Shown here piece after piece: positions 7,751-16,678 of a DNA stretch of 20,598 nt (positions are counted from its first letter, which is position 1; the number at the start of each line of letters is the position of its first letter). The stretch comes from a virus, in the IMG/VR virus record IMGVR_UViG_3300031216_000083, positions 1-20,598 of that record. One strand, written 5' to 3'. The translations under genes were made by a program, and so were the position numbers. Under the pieces are notes generated by a model that did no database searches, was not told the DNA's origin, and worked only from the letters and a program-made list of their open reading frames with translations.

Positions 7751-9880
7751 CTAGTAAACGCCTTGTTGAATGTTTTTGTATGCGCTAATAATTGCCTTGT
7801 CAACTGTCGCACCCAAGCCGTCAAGATCTGTTCAATCGTTTATTGTTACCGTCCCAAAGTTTACGTTTATCGGTGGTGGTGTCTCCCCGTTTTTTACTGG
7901 TGTAACGTACGGCAATCACTTAGTCAATCCAGTATCACCCGTTACCGTCAACGATCAACCTCACCTCAAGAGCGAAGCCTTTGCAATTAACTGATCATAT
8001 AATGACAATTGCTCTAATGAGTTTGCTCTAAATGTGATTTGATAAGCATCATCTAACTCTATTTTGAAGTTTGTCAAATTACTGTGCGCCGTTTTCTCTG
8101 TCTCGATCTTTTGGTCAATTGCTTGGATTTCGTCTTCAATGGCTTTGACCTTTTCGTCTCTCTCTCTCACTGCCCTTTCAAGTTCTGATTCTGTCGCTAG
8201 TTGTCTTGCTTTCTCTATTTCTTCCATCGTTGTTTCTCCTATTCATTGATTGATCTCTTGACGCAAGACTTTCCTTCTTTGTGTCAATGCGCCCCTGTCT
8301 CCAGTTCAAGCGCTCAATTGTTCATTGATTCCCGTCATTTCGTCTTGTAACGCAACAACTGTTGACGCTATACCGCCCGCTCAATCTGCTAATATTCATT
8401 TTTTGCTGTCTTGTAGGTTGCTTTTCTCTTGTTGTAGTGACTTGATCGAATCCGCAACGCCGTCAATATCACTCTTGACAGAATCAAAGGCACTCGACAT
8501 TGCATCTTTTACGGTGTCCCTATATTCTTTGATATTCTTCATTCTCTTTTCTTGTTGTTCTTTCTCCGCTTTTTTAATAGTCTTTGCAATTTCAGCAAAG
8601 GCGTCTTTTGTCTCCTTCACCGCTTTTGATTTTCAACCTCAAGAAGTACCAATAGCTTCGGGCATCGTATCAACTTCATCAAGAGCCTTTTGTAATTCTT
8701 TGGCTATTGTTTCGCTTGCTTCTTTGTCGATTTGCATTCTTTTGGTTACTTCGTCACGGTATGCGCCCGAACTGACTGGTCATCATAGGACGCCAAACCT
8801 TGCACTTGATACGTCCATTGATTTCGTTCAAGCGGGGGTTAATTGCTCTTTCCCGATAACTCACCTTATTTCGTTTGCTCTTAGTAACGCTTGCTTTCTC
8901 ATAAACGAATCAAGAGCGTTTCAAGCAACTATTGACATATTTGCCAACTGTCATAAGTAGCCGATCGTTGTAACAAGTATACCTCAAACGTTACCTAGTA
9001 ACGTACCAACCCCGGCCAATGATTCACCAAAGTCGTCTTGTCACCCACTTGCTTCTATGGTCTTTTCTATGACGTCCGCCATTTTGCTTCTGAACTCTGA
9101 CAATGCGGGCAATAGTGCGTTTCATAGCTTCGATTTTGCATCTTGAATCTTTGCGTTGTACTGTTGTTGTTTCTCGGAAGCTGTCAACACAATTTCTCCC
9201 ATCTCTTCTATTTCTGCCTTCCCGTCTTTTACAACTTTATTGATCAATGCTTGTTTCCTTTCTCAATCTGTCAATTCCTTACTAGTTTTCCCTAGTGTCT
9301 TTGCGTATTCCTCTTGTGCTTCCGAAGCGTTAATTGTGATACCCAAGTTGTCAAGAATAAGCGGTGACGATCTACCTAGTCCAGTAACAATATCATTAAA
9401 CGCCTGTGTAGTTGTTAGTCACATACTTTTGGCTTTCACTCTTGCAATATCCATCAACGTTGAAAACTCTGTCGTACTACTAGCGACCCCCAAAGACATT
9501 GCTTTATTCGCCGACAACATCAAGTTGTACTCTGAAATTGTACCTTTTGACGCTGTTTGTAATGATGTTAGTATTTCCGAACTAGCTATTCAAACACCGC
9601 TTGAAAGTCTATTAAAAGCACCACTAACTTCTTGTGTTTGTGAAGCTAGGTTTGATATTTCTTTTTGAAAAGCAAGAATTTTATATACGGCGAAAGTCCC
9701 GACAACTTGTTGTTTCAGTTTCTTAAGATCACTATTTGTGTTTTTCACGCCCTTACTCACTGCGGTGGTTGCTTTTTGTACTTCACTTTGCAAAGATCAA
9801 ATCTGTTTTTGTAATGCTTTTATTTCTTTTGACGCCTTGTTCTGTGCTTCAATAACAATTTGCAATTTCTGTGAAGACAT
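7751..9880 (-). CDS. Tape measure protein (709 aa)
   Basis: ATG at 9880-9878 to TAG at 7753-7751 with no TAA or TAG between, when TGA is read as Gly. The N-terminal part is a long charged helix (KASKEIKALQKQIGSLQSEV), followed by QEVSGAFNRLSSGV and a phage tape-measure core with repeated helical blocks. A hydrophobic glycine-rich region lies around residues 285-315 (GGILVTTIGYL), the usual membrane-inserting part. Two strong coiled coils follow, near residues 415-470 (EIAKTIKKAEKEQQEKR) and 550-600 (ARQLATESELERAVRERDEK). It ends in a beta-rich tail (TPPPINVNFG). At about 1.5 angstrom per residue, a rule known from lambda-like phages, the tail would be roughly 100 nm. It follows the GT chaperone gene, as expected for its partner. 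Confidence 0.85.
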
Positions 9881-9894
9881 AGGTTTCAAGTGCG

Positions 9895-10370
9895 TTACTT
9901 ATTAAATTTTGCTTTCTGTGCTTGTCTCTTACTTTCTAAATATTCATGTTTCAATTCCTCGAATCTATACTCCCAATATAGTTGCAATGTGCTTTCTTCT
10001 GTTTGGTCAAGCTGACTAGGTGAACACCCAAACAACTTGCACAATTCAAAGTCTCTATGTTCTTTCGTTAGTGTGCCGCCCGACTTGATTGCCTTTTTGA
10101 ATTGTGCGACTAAGCGGGCGTTGCTTTTCCCTTTTTTAGTGTGTCGATCTCTTTCAATAATTTGTCGTATTCATGCACTTCAAGCCCGTCAACTTCTTCT
10201 TGTGTTTTTCCATATAGTGTTCTGATCAAAAACTCATTTGCTTCTTGCATATTGTCGTAAACGTTACCGTCTCCAACCATTTTGCCGTCTTCTCATACCT
10301 TCAATTCTTTGAATAGGATTTTGTAATATTCTTTATCAATTCCTCTTGTGTAAGTTTTGATTGCCTCCAT
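9895..10370 (-). CDS. Tail assembly chaperone GT, made by -1 frameshift (about 158 aa)
   Basis: The second chaperone frame has no convincing start of its own and continues the G protein after a -1 slip at 10137-10131. After the shift the protein reads KKGKSNARLVAQFKKAIK, then KEHRDFELCKLFGCSPSQLD, LYWEYRFEELKHEYLESK, and ends at TAA 9897-9895. This is the lambda G/GT arrangement: G alone and a G-T fusion coat the tape measure and recruit the major tail protein during tail assembly, and are absent from the finished virion. The T part is well formed (charged helices, no TGA, no stop), sits between G and the tape measure, and overlaps the end of G by 22 bases. The coordinates span both frames, so translation is not collinear. 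Confidence 0.8.
10110..10370 (-). CDS. Tail assembly chaperone G (86 aa)
   Basis: ATG at 10370-10368, with AAGAGA directly upstream as a weak ribosome binding site, to TAG at 10112-10110. The protein begins MEAIKTYTRGIDKEYYKILF, has FKELKVGEDGKMVGDGNVYD in the middle and a charged helix ELKVHEYDK-like region (GLEVHEYDKLLKEID) before the slippery codons LKK. The last five codons after the slip site (GKATP-A) are the unshifted tail. Size, position between the major tail protein and the tape measure, and the frameshift signal near its end all match the shorter of the two tail chaperones. One glycine in VGEDG is TGA. Confidence 0.8.
10131..10137 (-). promoter_or_regulatory. Programmed -1 ribosomal frameshift site
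   Basis: On the minus strand the heptamer A AAA AAG lies exactly in the codon phase required for a -1 slip (CTA AAA AAG in the G frame), the strongest type of bacterial slippery site. It is followed at once by GGG. The stop of the unshifted frame is 19 bases downstream. The frame entered after the slip encodes the T part of the chaperone. Confidence 0.85.
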
Positions 10371-10412
10371 TCTCTTGTTTTGTTACTTGTAAAATACTTG
10401 TTTTTTATTGAA

Positions 10413-10434
10413 GGGGCGGACAAGCAACCGCCCC
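10413..10434 (-). terminator. GC hairpin between major tail protein and chaperone genes
   Basis: A perfect 7-base stem, GGGGCGG and CCGCCCC, with an 8-base loop starts 10 bases after the major tail protein stop. GC-rich sequence is rare in this window, so the hairpin stands out. On the transcribed strand it is followed by TTCAATAAAAAA, with no U-tract, so it is not a full intrinsic terminator. It may slow polymerase or protect the upstream mRNA end, helping keep tail protein high and chaperone low. Confidence 0.55.
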
Positions 10435-10444
10435 AAATCTTTAT

Positions 10445-11392
10445 CTAGTAACCTGTTGCGTTGTCGTTGATCATTGTCGCCTTCACGCTGTACCCGTCTG
10501 TATTGTTGTAACTGGCAACAAATCCAACTGTTTGTGTTACGATTGCGTCGTTGTCGTCTGAACTATCCCAAGATTCGAACGCTACCTTTGCAAAGGTGAA
10601 ACTTAATGTTGGGTTTCCACTAACGGCAAGGTCAACGTCGGGGTTGATGAACTCAATTTTCATATATTGTTTTGTCCCGTCTCTTGCTATTACTTGATAA
10701 TCTGTATTTGAAAAGATTGCTTCGAAGTCACCCGAAACATCGAAGTTTTGGTTGAATATTTTATCAATGTCTACTGATCAAACTGATTGGTGTACCATCA
10801 AATTTTTCTCGATATTTAGATTAACGCTGTTTACACTTATTGCGGTTGCTCCTGCCAGTCCTCATTCGGTGCTTGCGAAATATACTTTACAATCTTTTGC
10901 TCTGAATAGTGTTTCGCTTGCGTATGACACCGTTGGCGCTGATTCGCTTGTCCCTTTCTTTCCTAGCATATTACAAGAAAACGTTGCGTAGTCTTCTGCT
11001 TCAACGCTTATGTTCAATGATTGTACCATTGAATATGTTGACGCAACTGTTCCGACTGGGTCAACCCCTCGAATACTGAATGATGGGTGGCAATTGGTGT
11101 TTGATCTTGTGAAGGCATGTGTGTACGGTCAACTTCACGATTTTGCAACCGTTCCAAGCGCTCAAAGCAATAATAAACCGAAACTATCGTCCGTGATAGT
11201 TCATTCGATGTTTGTTTCTGTGTGTTCTTTGACTGTTTGCACATCATAAACGGTATCGATTACACCATATCAAGCCGTATCTTTCAACGTCTCAATGACT
11301 GGCTTTAATAGTCCGCTAGTTTTTGCAAGTCGATCTGTTGCCGAAACTTGTGTCCCTGCTGTTGTCTCCTTCCCTATTCCAATAGCTTGCAT
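10445..11392 (-). CDS. Major tail (tube) protein (315 aa)
   Basis: ATG at 11392-11390 to TAG at 10447-10445. The sequence opens MQAIGIGKETTAGTQVSATD, with the 'G.e...GT.v....w' start typical of tube proteins; residue 21 after SATD is CGA (11332-11330), and Trp is the usual aromatic there. The body is beta-rich: DTVYDVQTVKEHTETNIGTI, the GLLLLGALGTV helix, YTHAFTRSN, YSMVQSLNISVEAEDY, and NKNLMVHQS-like strands (NIEKNLMVHQS). It ends with a domain from MKIEFINPDV to ATMINDNATGY, including FTFAKVAFESWD. TGA provides many glycines, for example in GSGPY and TAGYG. Polymerised hexamer rings form the DNA tube. The position directly before the chaperones supports the call. Confidence 0.8.
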
Positions 11393-11460
11393 TCTTCCAA
11401 TGTGTGCCGTGCATGTCATAATTATAGTTGTTTATTACTAAAATTGCTTGTTGGTTGTTC

Positions 11461-11607
11461 TTATTCCTTCACTTCATTCATAATCTTTAGAGCCTTTGCG
11501 TTGCATTCTTCTAGTGTTGCCCCTTCAACTACTTGATCAATTTGCGGGTAGTATCTTTTGACAACAACGGCTTCTTTGGTTTTGATTTCTCTTTTCTCCT
11601 TTTTCAT
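11461..11607 (-). CDS. Small unknown protein in tail module (48 aa)
   Basis: ATG at 11607-11605, 12 bases after the tail terminator stop and with an A-rich leader, to TAA at 11463-11461. The product is MKKEKREIKTKEAVVVKRYY, then PQIDQVVEGATLEECNAK and ALKIMNEVKE: a basic N-terminus, a short strand and a C-terminal helix. It resembles the many short proteins found before major tail proteins but belongs to no family I can name. The frame is tightly packed between neighbours and has good codon character, so I take it as real. Confidence 0.55.
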   Translation of the reverse strand: MKKEKREIKTKEAVVVKRYYPQIDQVVEGATLEECNAKALKIMNEVKE

Positions 11608-11619
11608 TATTACATTATA

Positions 11620-12024
11620 CTAACAAAGTAAAGTTGTGTAAGTTGCTTTGATCAATGCCACTCTCGTTGGCTGTTCGTCATCTGAATACGCCCGTTCAAT
11701 ATCGAATTGCGCTTTGTTTACCGATCAAGTCAAGTATTCGTCTCCCCTCAATCCAGTTAGTATTGCATCAACGATTGTTCTTATTGTTACCTCCGCAACT
11801 GCAATGCTCTCACTTCTAACGTACACCGCAATCACGAATGGTATATCAATCATATTTGCGTTGCTTGAATAGATCTTTTCTACTGTTGACGTTGGTGTTA
11901 TTGTTGCGTATGGATACCCGCTGTCGCCGATTTTCTTTTCATAATTATATACGAAATTCAAATCGGTTGTTGCAATCAACCCGTTCACTATATCGAATAC
12001 CTTATCTCAAACTGCAATAAACAT
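11620..12024 (-). CDS. Tail terminator / tail completion protein (134 aa)
   Basis: ATG at 12024-12022 to TAG at 11622-11620. The order of elements is that of tail terminator proteins (lambda gpU, SPP1 gp17 type): an N-terminal helix (VGDKVFDIVNGLI), a strand with YEKKIGDSGYPYATITP, a second strand MIDIPFVIAVYVR, a helix EVTIRTIVDAILTGL, and a last pair NKAQFDIEWAYSDDEQP and RVALIKATYTTLLC. In-frame TGA gives Gly before SVNKAQ and in VGDKV. The CGG at 11694-11692 (residue 111) falls in IEWAYS; Trp or Arg would fit. It caps the tail tube and joins it to the connector. Position and fold order make this the likely role. Confidence 0.65.
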
Positions 12025-12058
12025 AATACATATATGATATAAAAGCAACGTTCTTTAT

Positions 12059-12457
12059 CTATTGACCGCCAAGCGCCGTTCAAAGATTTCTTGTGAATAC
12101 TTGATCAATCTTACTCTTCATAGCTTGCAACGCTGGTGTCAAATACGGCTTCTTTTTTATTCTTACTTGCCTTGTCGTTACCCGTTGACCCCCAATTTTG
12201 AATCTTAGGTACTTCCCGTTCTTTGGTCTTATAGTACCCCCGTACTCGTGAATCCTAGCGTATACAAGGTTTGTTCAAACTGTACCCCTCATTCAATTGA
12301 CTTTTTCGGTGATTGACCTTCTTAATGTTCAACTTTTGAAGGGCGCTCTTTTCGTCGCTTCTCTCCTCACTAACATCACCGATTGCCAAAGAGACTTCTT
12401 GACTGATCAAGACAAATCTCACGGCAACGTCGGGACGGTTATTGATACACTAATCAT
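12059..12457 (-). CDS. HK97 gp10-like tail completion protein (132 aa)
   Basis: ATG at 12457-12455 overlaps the preceding stop by 8 bases; it ends at TAG 12061-12059. After an N-terminal helix (KKSLQWQSVMLVRRETAKRA) it carries the family's best-known features: PFKSGTLRRSI, GTVGTNLVYARIHEYGG, then RPKNGKYLRFK, and KKKPYLTPALQ near the end, equivalent to 'rPfl.pal'. Several glycines are TGA (for example RGTVG and NGM). Residue 92, in GGQWVTTRQVRIK, is CGG (12184-12182); the family often has Trp there ('g.W...k.v.i..rPfl'), which favours CGG=Trp. Proteins of this family (HK97 gp10, SPP1 gp16.1/17 region) help join the tail to the head. Confidence 0.8.
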
Positions 12458-12743
12458 TTTCGTTTCTGATTTGTACCTCGTAAAAATTAACGACAATACT
12501 GTTTCTGTGTTTTACTTTCTTAACGATGTACGCCTTTGCGTCCTCGTCGATTACTTTATCGCCTATTTGTAGTCACGAAAACACCGTTAACAGACGTTGC
12601 TCGTTCTGTGCCCCTTCTACTCCATTCATTGCATCTTGTGCGTCTGATTGCTCATAGATATAGACGTCGATATTGCTATCAACGGTCGTTGCGAATGTGT
12701 CACCTCTGAACACGCTGACTTGGTGGTTTGGGTATACAATCAT
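12450..12743 (-). CDS. Head closure / head-tail joining protein candidate (97 aa)
   Basis: ATG at 12743-12741 overlaps the connector stop by one base (TAATG); the stop is TAG at 12452-12450. The product is beta-rich: MIVYPNHQVSVFRGDTFATT, IDVYIYEQSDAQDAMNGVE, then LQIGDKVIDEDAKAYIVKKV and SIVVNFYEVQIRNEND. The 'GD.v....k.y.V..v' strand pair is common in the SH3-like head closure proteins that follow connectors in siphoviruses. It shows no motif strong enough for a family name. The place between the connector and the gp10-like gene is the usual place for the stopper protein that keeps DNA in the head. Confidence 0.55.
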
Positions 12744-13312
12744 TATACGGCGTATATATCAATAAATTTGTATTTCCCTATAATCCTATCGATGATTGTT
12801 TTTTGGTTTGTGCTTGTACCGAACGTTTCGTCTGTGCTTGAATATGAAACGCTTATGTCTCCTTGTGAATAACTCGAAAGCCCGACCCCTTTTGCTTTCG
12901 CTTGTAGTCATCATACAAGAATAAACATAGCGTTTTTTATGTCTGTTGGTATTGTCTCGAATCAAGAGGTGTATGTAAATTCTATATAGTCCCGTTCGGT
13001 TGATTTCGCTTCTAGTGTAACAGAATTTGCAAACAGGATTGTCCTTCCGCTCAATATATATTCTGTGCCTTCTGTGTATGATACCCCAACGCCGTTAATT
13101 TCTGTTATTGCGTTTCCTCTTGGGTGTCTCTTGAGGTAGTACGGTCAATTGGCGTTGTATTCATGTCTCTCTGTGGTTGAATCGTCGTGGAAAGATTCTA
13201 CATTACAAAGAGAATGCAGAATATTTTCTGCTTGAGATATGTATATATTGACAAGTGTATCTTTTCAAGATAACTCCAAGAAAGCGTTTGCTTCCGCAAG
13301 TGTGATGTACAT
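12743..13312 (-). CDS. Head-tail connector (adaptor) protein (189 aa)
   Basis: ATG at 13312-13310, 6 bases after the previous stop, to TAA at 12745-12743. It begins MYITLAEANAFLELSGKDTL and continues NIYISQAENILHSLCNVESF, the helical opening shared by gp6/gp15-type adaptors ('mitlaeak.fL.i...d..i..li..A...ie...'). The middle has YYLKRHPRGNAITEINGVGV, DYIEFTYTSGFETIPTDIKN and AMFILVGGL; the 'y.sGf..iP.dik.A...l' segment is the signature of the family. Several glycines are TGA, including LELSGK, SGFETIP and a double one in VGGL. Adaptors form a ring under the portal. Confidence 0.8.
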
Positions 13313-13318
13313 GTTTTT

Positions 13319-13621
13319 TTATTTGTTATCTTTTGAAACTTTCCCTTTCTTTGCAATTACTTTCTTTGTGCTTGCGTCTGTTGTTTGAATCTCTCTGTCT
13401 GCAAGTATTTCTTCACATATAATAAAATTGTTTGATAGAAAATAATGTATCTTGTTTGATGGTACTTGGATTGTCTTTCCTTTCTTGACGATCTCTTTGT
13501 CCGCCCCGTCTGTTACTCTGATCAATTGGTCTTGTGTTGCTTTTACGTTGATTGTCTCCATTTTGTCGTTTTCATAATAGACTAAAGCCTTTTTTGTGTC
13601 ATATCCAGAAGCATACAACAC
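13319..13621 (-). CDS. Unknown small protein after the capsid gene (about 100 aa; start uncertain)
   Basis: The frame ends at TAA 13321-13319 and is open far upstream, overlapping the capsid gene. I place the start at GTG 13621-13619 because a purine-rich GGGGAGGGG (13644-13636) lies upstream and because the segment KKALVYYENDKMETINVK reads like real protein. An ATG at 13561-13559 would give an 80-residue product. The body contains QDQLIRVTDGADKEIVKKGK, QVPSNKIHYFLSNNFIICEE and a Lys/Ser-rich end. Repeated 'kkGk...v' elements suggest small beta-barrel repeats. It could be a head decoration or accessory protein, as the gene after a capsid gene often is. I do not recognise a family. Confidence 0.5.
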   Translation of the reverse strand: MLYASGYDTKKALVYYENDKMETINVKATQDQLIRVTDGADKEIVKKGKTIQVPSNKIHYFLSNNFIICEEILADREIQTTDASTKKVIAKKGKVSKDNK

Positions 13622-13649
13622 AAGAAAGGGATTAACCCCTCCCCAATAA

Positions 13650-14660
13650 TTAAATAGTAACGTTGATTGCACAAGCAACTGAATCTGTTGATTTGATCTT
13701 CAACGCGTATCTTACGTGTCCTGTGAATCTGAATTGATCGTATTCAGGCAAGTATTCTGTGAATACTTGTAGCCCTCTCTTGAATCCATGAATAAGATCA
13801 GGTTTGTAAACAAGTAACATTCTTCCCGTTGTGTTGTTTGATGATGTTGTTGATATTTTACCGTCCGCTTCTGCGTTTCCTAGAAGTGATGTTGGCAATA
13901 CTTCAATACCGTCAATTGCACTAAGTGTTCCGTTTACGACTGTTGCTCTACCTCCGAATTTTTCGACTGTTTCTGCTTGTCCCAATCAAAGAAGTTTGTA
14001 ATAAACATCTGTTGAAGGTATCAATAACAAGTCACTAGGATCAATTCATTTTAATCCAAGAAGTTTCCTCATACCTCTGATGTCTGCTAAGTCTAACGCT
14101 CCAGCATTAACTGTCGCACTATTTGTAATAGCTGTTTTTACTAACCCGTCTTGGTGTAGGTAGTATGTTCCAGCTGTCGGCGCACCGTCATCACTATTAA
14201 CATTTCCAGTTGATGCTGTAACAACATCACCATTAACGACAACTCCGTCAAGTAGTTCTTTGTAACTCTTTGCGAATTTGTCTCCCAAGAAGGTATTGAT
14301 GTTCACGATTGAATCGTCATCAAGTTCACCCGAAGCATATACGGAAGTACTGTACTTCTTAGCAACCAATACAACTTCGTCTGTCCCAGCAACGTTTGCG
14401 TTTTCGCTTGTTGCATACCATGTATTGTCTGATCATTCAACGGGCATTGTGTACGTTGATGTCGGCATTACAATCGGAGCGTTCAATCTTGAAACGATTG
14501 TGTTTGCGTCTCTAACTGACGCAAGAACTGTTGACGCCAAATCTGATGGTACGAAGTCTTGCCCGTAACCGTCTTGTCCTGTTGACATTGATTCATTTGC
14601 TCTTGTCTCTACTCATGCAATGCTATTTTTAAGCATAGCTAATTTTTCTTCTCTGTTCAT
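13650..14660 (-). CDS. Major capsid protein, HK97 fold (336 aa)
   Basis: ATG at 14660-14658 to TAA at 13652-13650. The short N-terminus (MNREEKLAMLKNSIAG) leads to GQDGYGQDFVPSDLASTVLA, the N-arm and E-loop entry of HK97 capsids. Then come RLNAPIVMPTSTYTMPVEG, NINTFLGDKFAKSYKELLDG (spine helix), KLLGLKGIDPSDLLLIPSTD, YYKLLGLGQAETVEKFGGRA, GTLSAIDGIEVLP and a C-terminal RMLLVYKPDLIHGFKRG, where HK97-type proteins have the 'd...~g..r' strand. The glycines of LKGIDPSD and LLGLGQ are TGA. There is no long delta domain, which fits scaffold function residing in the protease gene upstream. Trp in NTWYATS is TGG, so TGG also still codes Trp. Confidence 0.9.
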
Positions 14661-14680
14661 GTTTAATAAATTGTAATTGA

Positions 14681-15916
14681 TTAAATACCGTTTTTAAGTC
14701 CTTTGAGCATTTCGACAAACGGTTCGCCTTGTGCCTTTTGTTCTTTCAAGTTGTTGTGTGTGGTTACAATTGGTTTGTTGACCGCCCTTTTGTCAAGTTT
14801 GGCTTGTAACTCACTAACCCTTCAAATCAAATCGTCAATAATTTTATCATTGAACGACCTTTCTTCACTCAATTCAAATTGTAATTCTTCTATCGTCTTT
14901 TCACTTGCTTGAGTTTCGGCTGTTGCCGTGTCGGGATTTTCACCGTCACTTCCCTCGTCGTCTTGTGAATCTTCAATAGCTATGTCGATTTCTTCAATCG
15001 TTTCGTTTGTGGTTGTTGTGTCTTCTTCTTTTATGTCGCCTTTTACTTCATTGTCATCAATCTCTTTCCCCTCTCCTTCTGTTTCTTCAATATTCGTTGG
15101 TTGTTCTTTTGAACCCTCTGATCAATCTGTTTTGTTTGTTTCTTCAGTTCATTCTGTGGTCTTGTCTTCGCTTGGTGGTGTAATAGTCGTTTCAACGGCT
15201 GTGTCGTCGTTAGATTCGTTTGTGTCACTTGTCTCTGCTGTTTCTTCTGTATTTTCGTCTGTTTCATCTGTTTCTGTTGTTGCTTCGGCTGTTGTCTCCT
15301 CTGTTTCATTGTCTATTTTACTAGTAAATGGATTTTCGTTGTCCTTCACCAAATACCTTTCCGCAATCTGTCTTGTCTCTAACTCTGTGAAAAACGCTCT
15401 CAATGCTTTACTGATTGTGAATAGTGATTGAGCGTTTGCGGGTACGTTCACGACGCTCAATTCAACAATGTCAACCGCTGTAATAACTCTTACTATATTT
15501 TGGTAGTCCATTGCTTCTTGCTCCTCTTGTGTCATCTCTGACAATAGTTTGCTTGTTGCTCTGTCAATATAGTGTCGTGCTAATGGAATGAATCCAATAG
15601 AGAATCATTTTGTTCTTCACTCGGTCACGTCCGACATTACACCGTCTGTGTCTTTGGTTATGTCTGCGGTTACTTTCCAACCCTTCTTGTCAATACTCCA
15701 ATCGGTTACTGTCCCGATAGGTTTTGCGCTGTCGTGTCCCAATAGTAAAACGGGGTTTTTTTCGTAATTCTCCAACCCGTTTTGTATTGCTTCAACCTCG
15801 ACGATTGAGTTGTATCTATCAATTGACGGCGTACTTGCGTAACCTTGGATTGTGATTTTACCCTCTCTTACTTCCACTCAAGTCAATCACATTTGGAATT
15901 GCACGATTTTGTTCAT
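14681..15916 (-). CDS. HK97-type prohead protease fused to an acidic linker and scaffold-like coiled coil (411 aa)
   Basis: ATG at 15916-15914 to TAA at 14683-14681. Residues 15-170 are an S78/U35-type prohead protease: VREGKITIQGYASTPSIDR, VLLLGHDSAKPIG with His61, and EGRTKGFSIGF with Ser106, then DIVELSVVNVPAN. Gly100 and Gly104 are TGA and fit the family pattern. From about residue 200 to 330 the chain is a Thr/Glu/Asp-rich low-complexity linker. The last 80 residues form a coiled coil (EKTIEELQFELSEERSFNDK, then IGRVSELQAKLDKR) and a tail MLKGLKNGI. This looks like a protease-scaffold fusion, so one protein may build the procapsid and then cleave itself and the capsid precursor. The gene lies directly before the capsid gene, which lacks a delta domain. 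Confidence 0.85.
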
Positions 15917-15940
15917 GTGTCATAATATACTTGTAAAAAG

Positions 15941-16678
15941 TTAGTTTGTTATCTCGACGTTAGTTGTGCATCTGCACCTTGGGTTGCTGTGTCTCGGTGC
16001 TTTGTTGTCTCCACTTGGTCGGTTTTGTTCGTATAATATCCAGCCTTGTGCTTCGTTGTTTCTACATTCGGGTGTAACTTTGTCGTCGCCTACTGTGTCC
16101 CATATCTTTTTCATTACATACCCTTGCCTTTTCAAGTCATCAAACGCCGTATATCTCCCGTTTTCGTAGGCGTTCCCTACTTGGTTTATAGCGATCAACT
16201 CCGATCTTGCCTTTGAGAATAATCAAGCGTCTAGTTGTTTGCGAATAGTTTTCCCTATCTCTGTATAACTTTCTCAATCGAAAACCCCTCAAGATATAAT
16301 ACTCTTGATCTTGTTGAACGTGGTCTTGTTGATACTGTTATCTATACTTGTGCTTCATAATGATGTCAAGCTATCAACCCGCTTGACCGCCAAAAGATTG
16401 ATCTTGCTCAAGTCAACCGCTCACTTGACCGCCTTGTTTACATATCTTGATCACAACTTGAAAAGGTTTGCAAGGTCTCAATCTAGCCGTGATCAACGTG
16501 TCTTGATCATTCGGTTGTTGATGTACAACTCGACGTCGTTATTCAACGCCCTTTCGGTCTCTTGTGTTTCGACGATCTGAATGATACCGTTTCATAACGT
16601 GCGCAAGTCTTTCGAAAGCCTCTTTGCAAGTCTACGTTCGGCTCTCTTGATAACTCTCTTTTGTGACTTAAGTTTCAT
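15941..16678 (-). CDS. Minor head protein, Mu gpF / SPP1 gp7 family (245 aa)
   Basis: ATG at 16678-16676 overlaps the portal stop by 11 bases; the stop is TAA at 15943-15941. The N-terminal two thirds is helical and basic (MKLKSQKRVIKRAERRLAKR). The C-terminal part shows the Mu F homology: SELIAINQVGNAYENGRY, DTVGDDKVTPECRNNEAQG, and SGDNKAPRHSNPRCRC, with Cys205, Cys235 and Cys237 as probable metal or disulfide ligands. The residue before PSGDNK is CGA (16021-16019, residue 220); the family has an aromatic there, which supports Trp. TGA gives many glycines. These proteins sit inside the head near the portal and are made in few copies. Confidence 0.85.

Noticed and set aside
8325-8960. Long plus-strand frame of 211 codons, with others at 9156-9668 and 14928-15431
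   Set aside because: Antisense shadows of the tape measure and of the protease linker; their Ser/Val-rich composition is the mirror of charged helical coding.
10445-10663. Separate 72-codon gene starting at the internal ATG 10663
   Set aside because: It is the C-terminal part of the major tail protein; the frame upstream is open through TGA to 11392.
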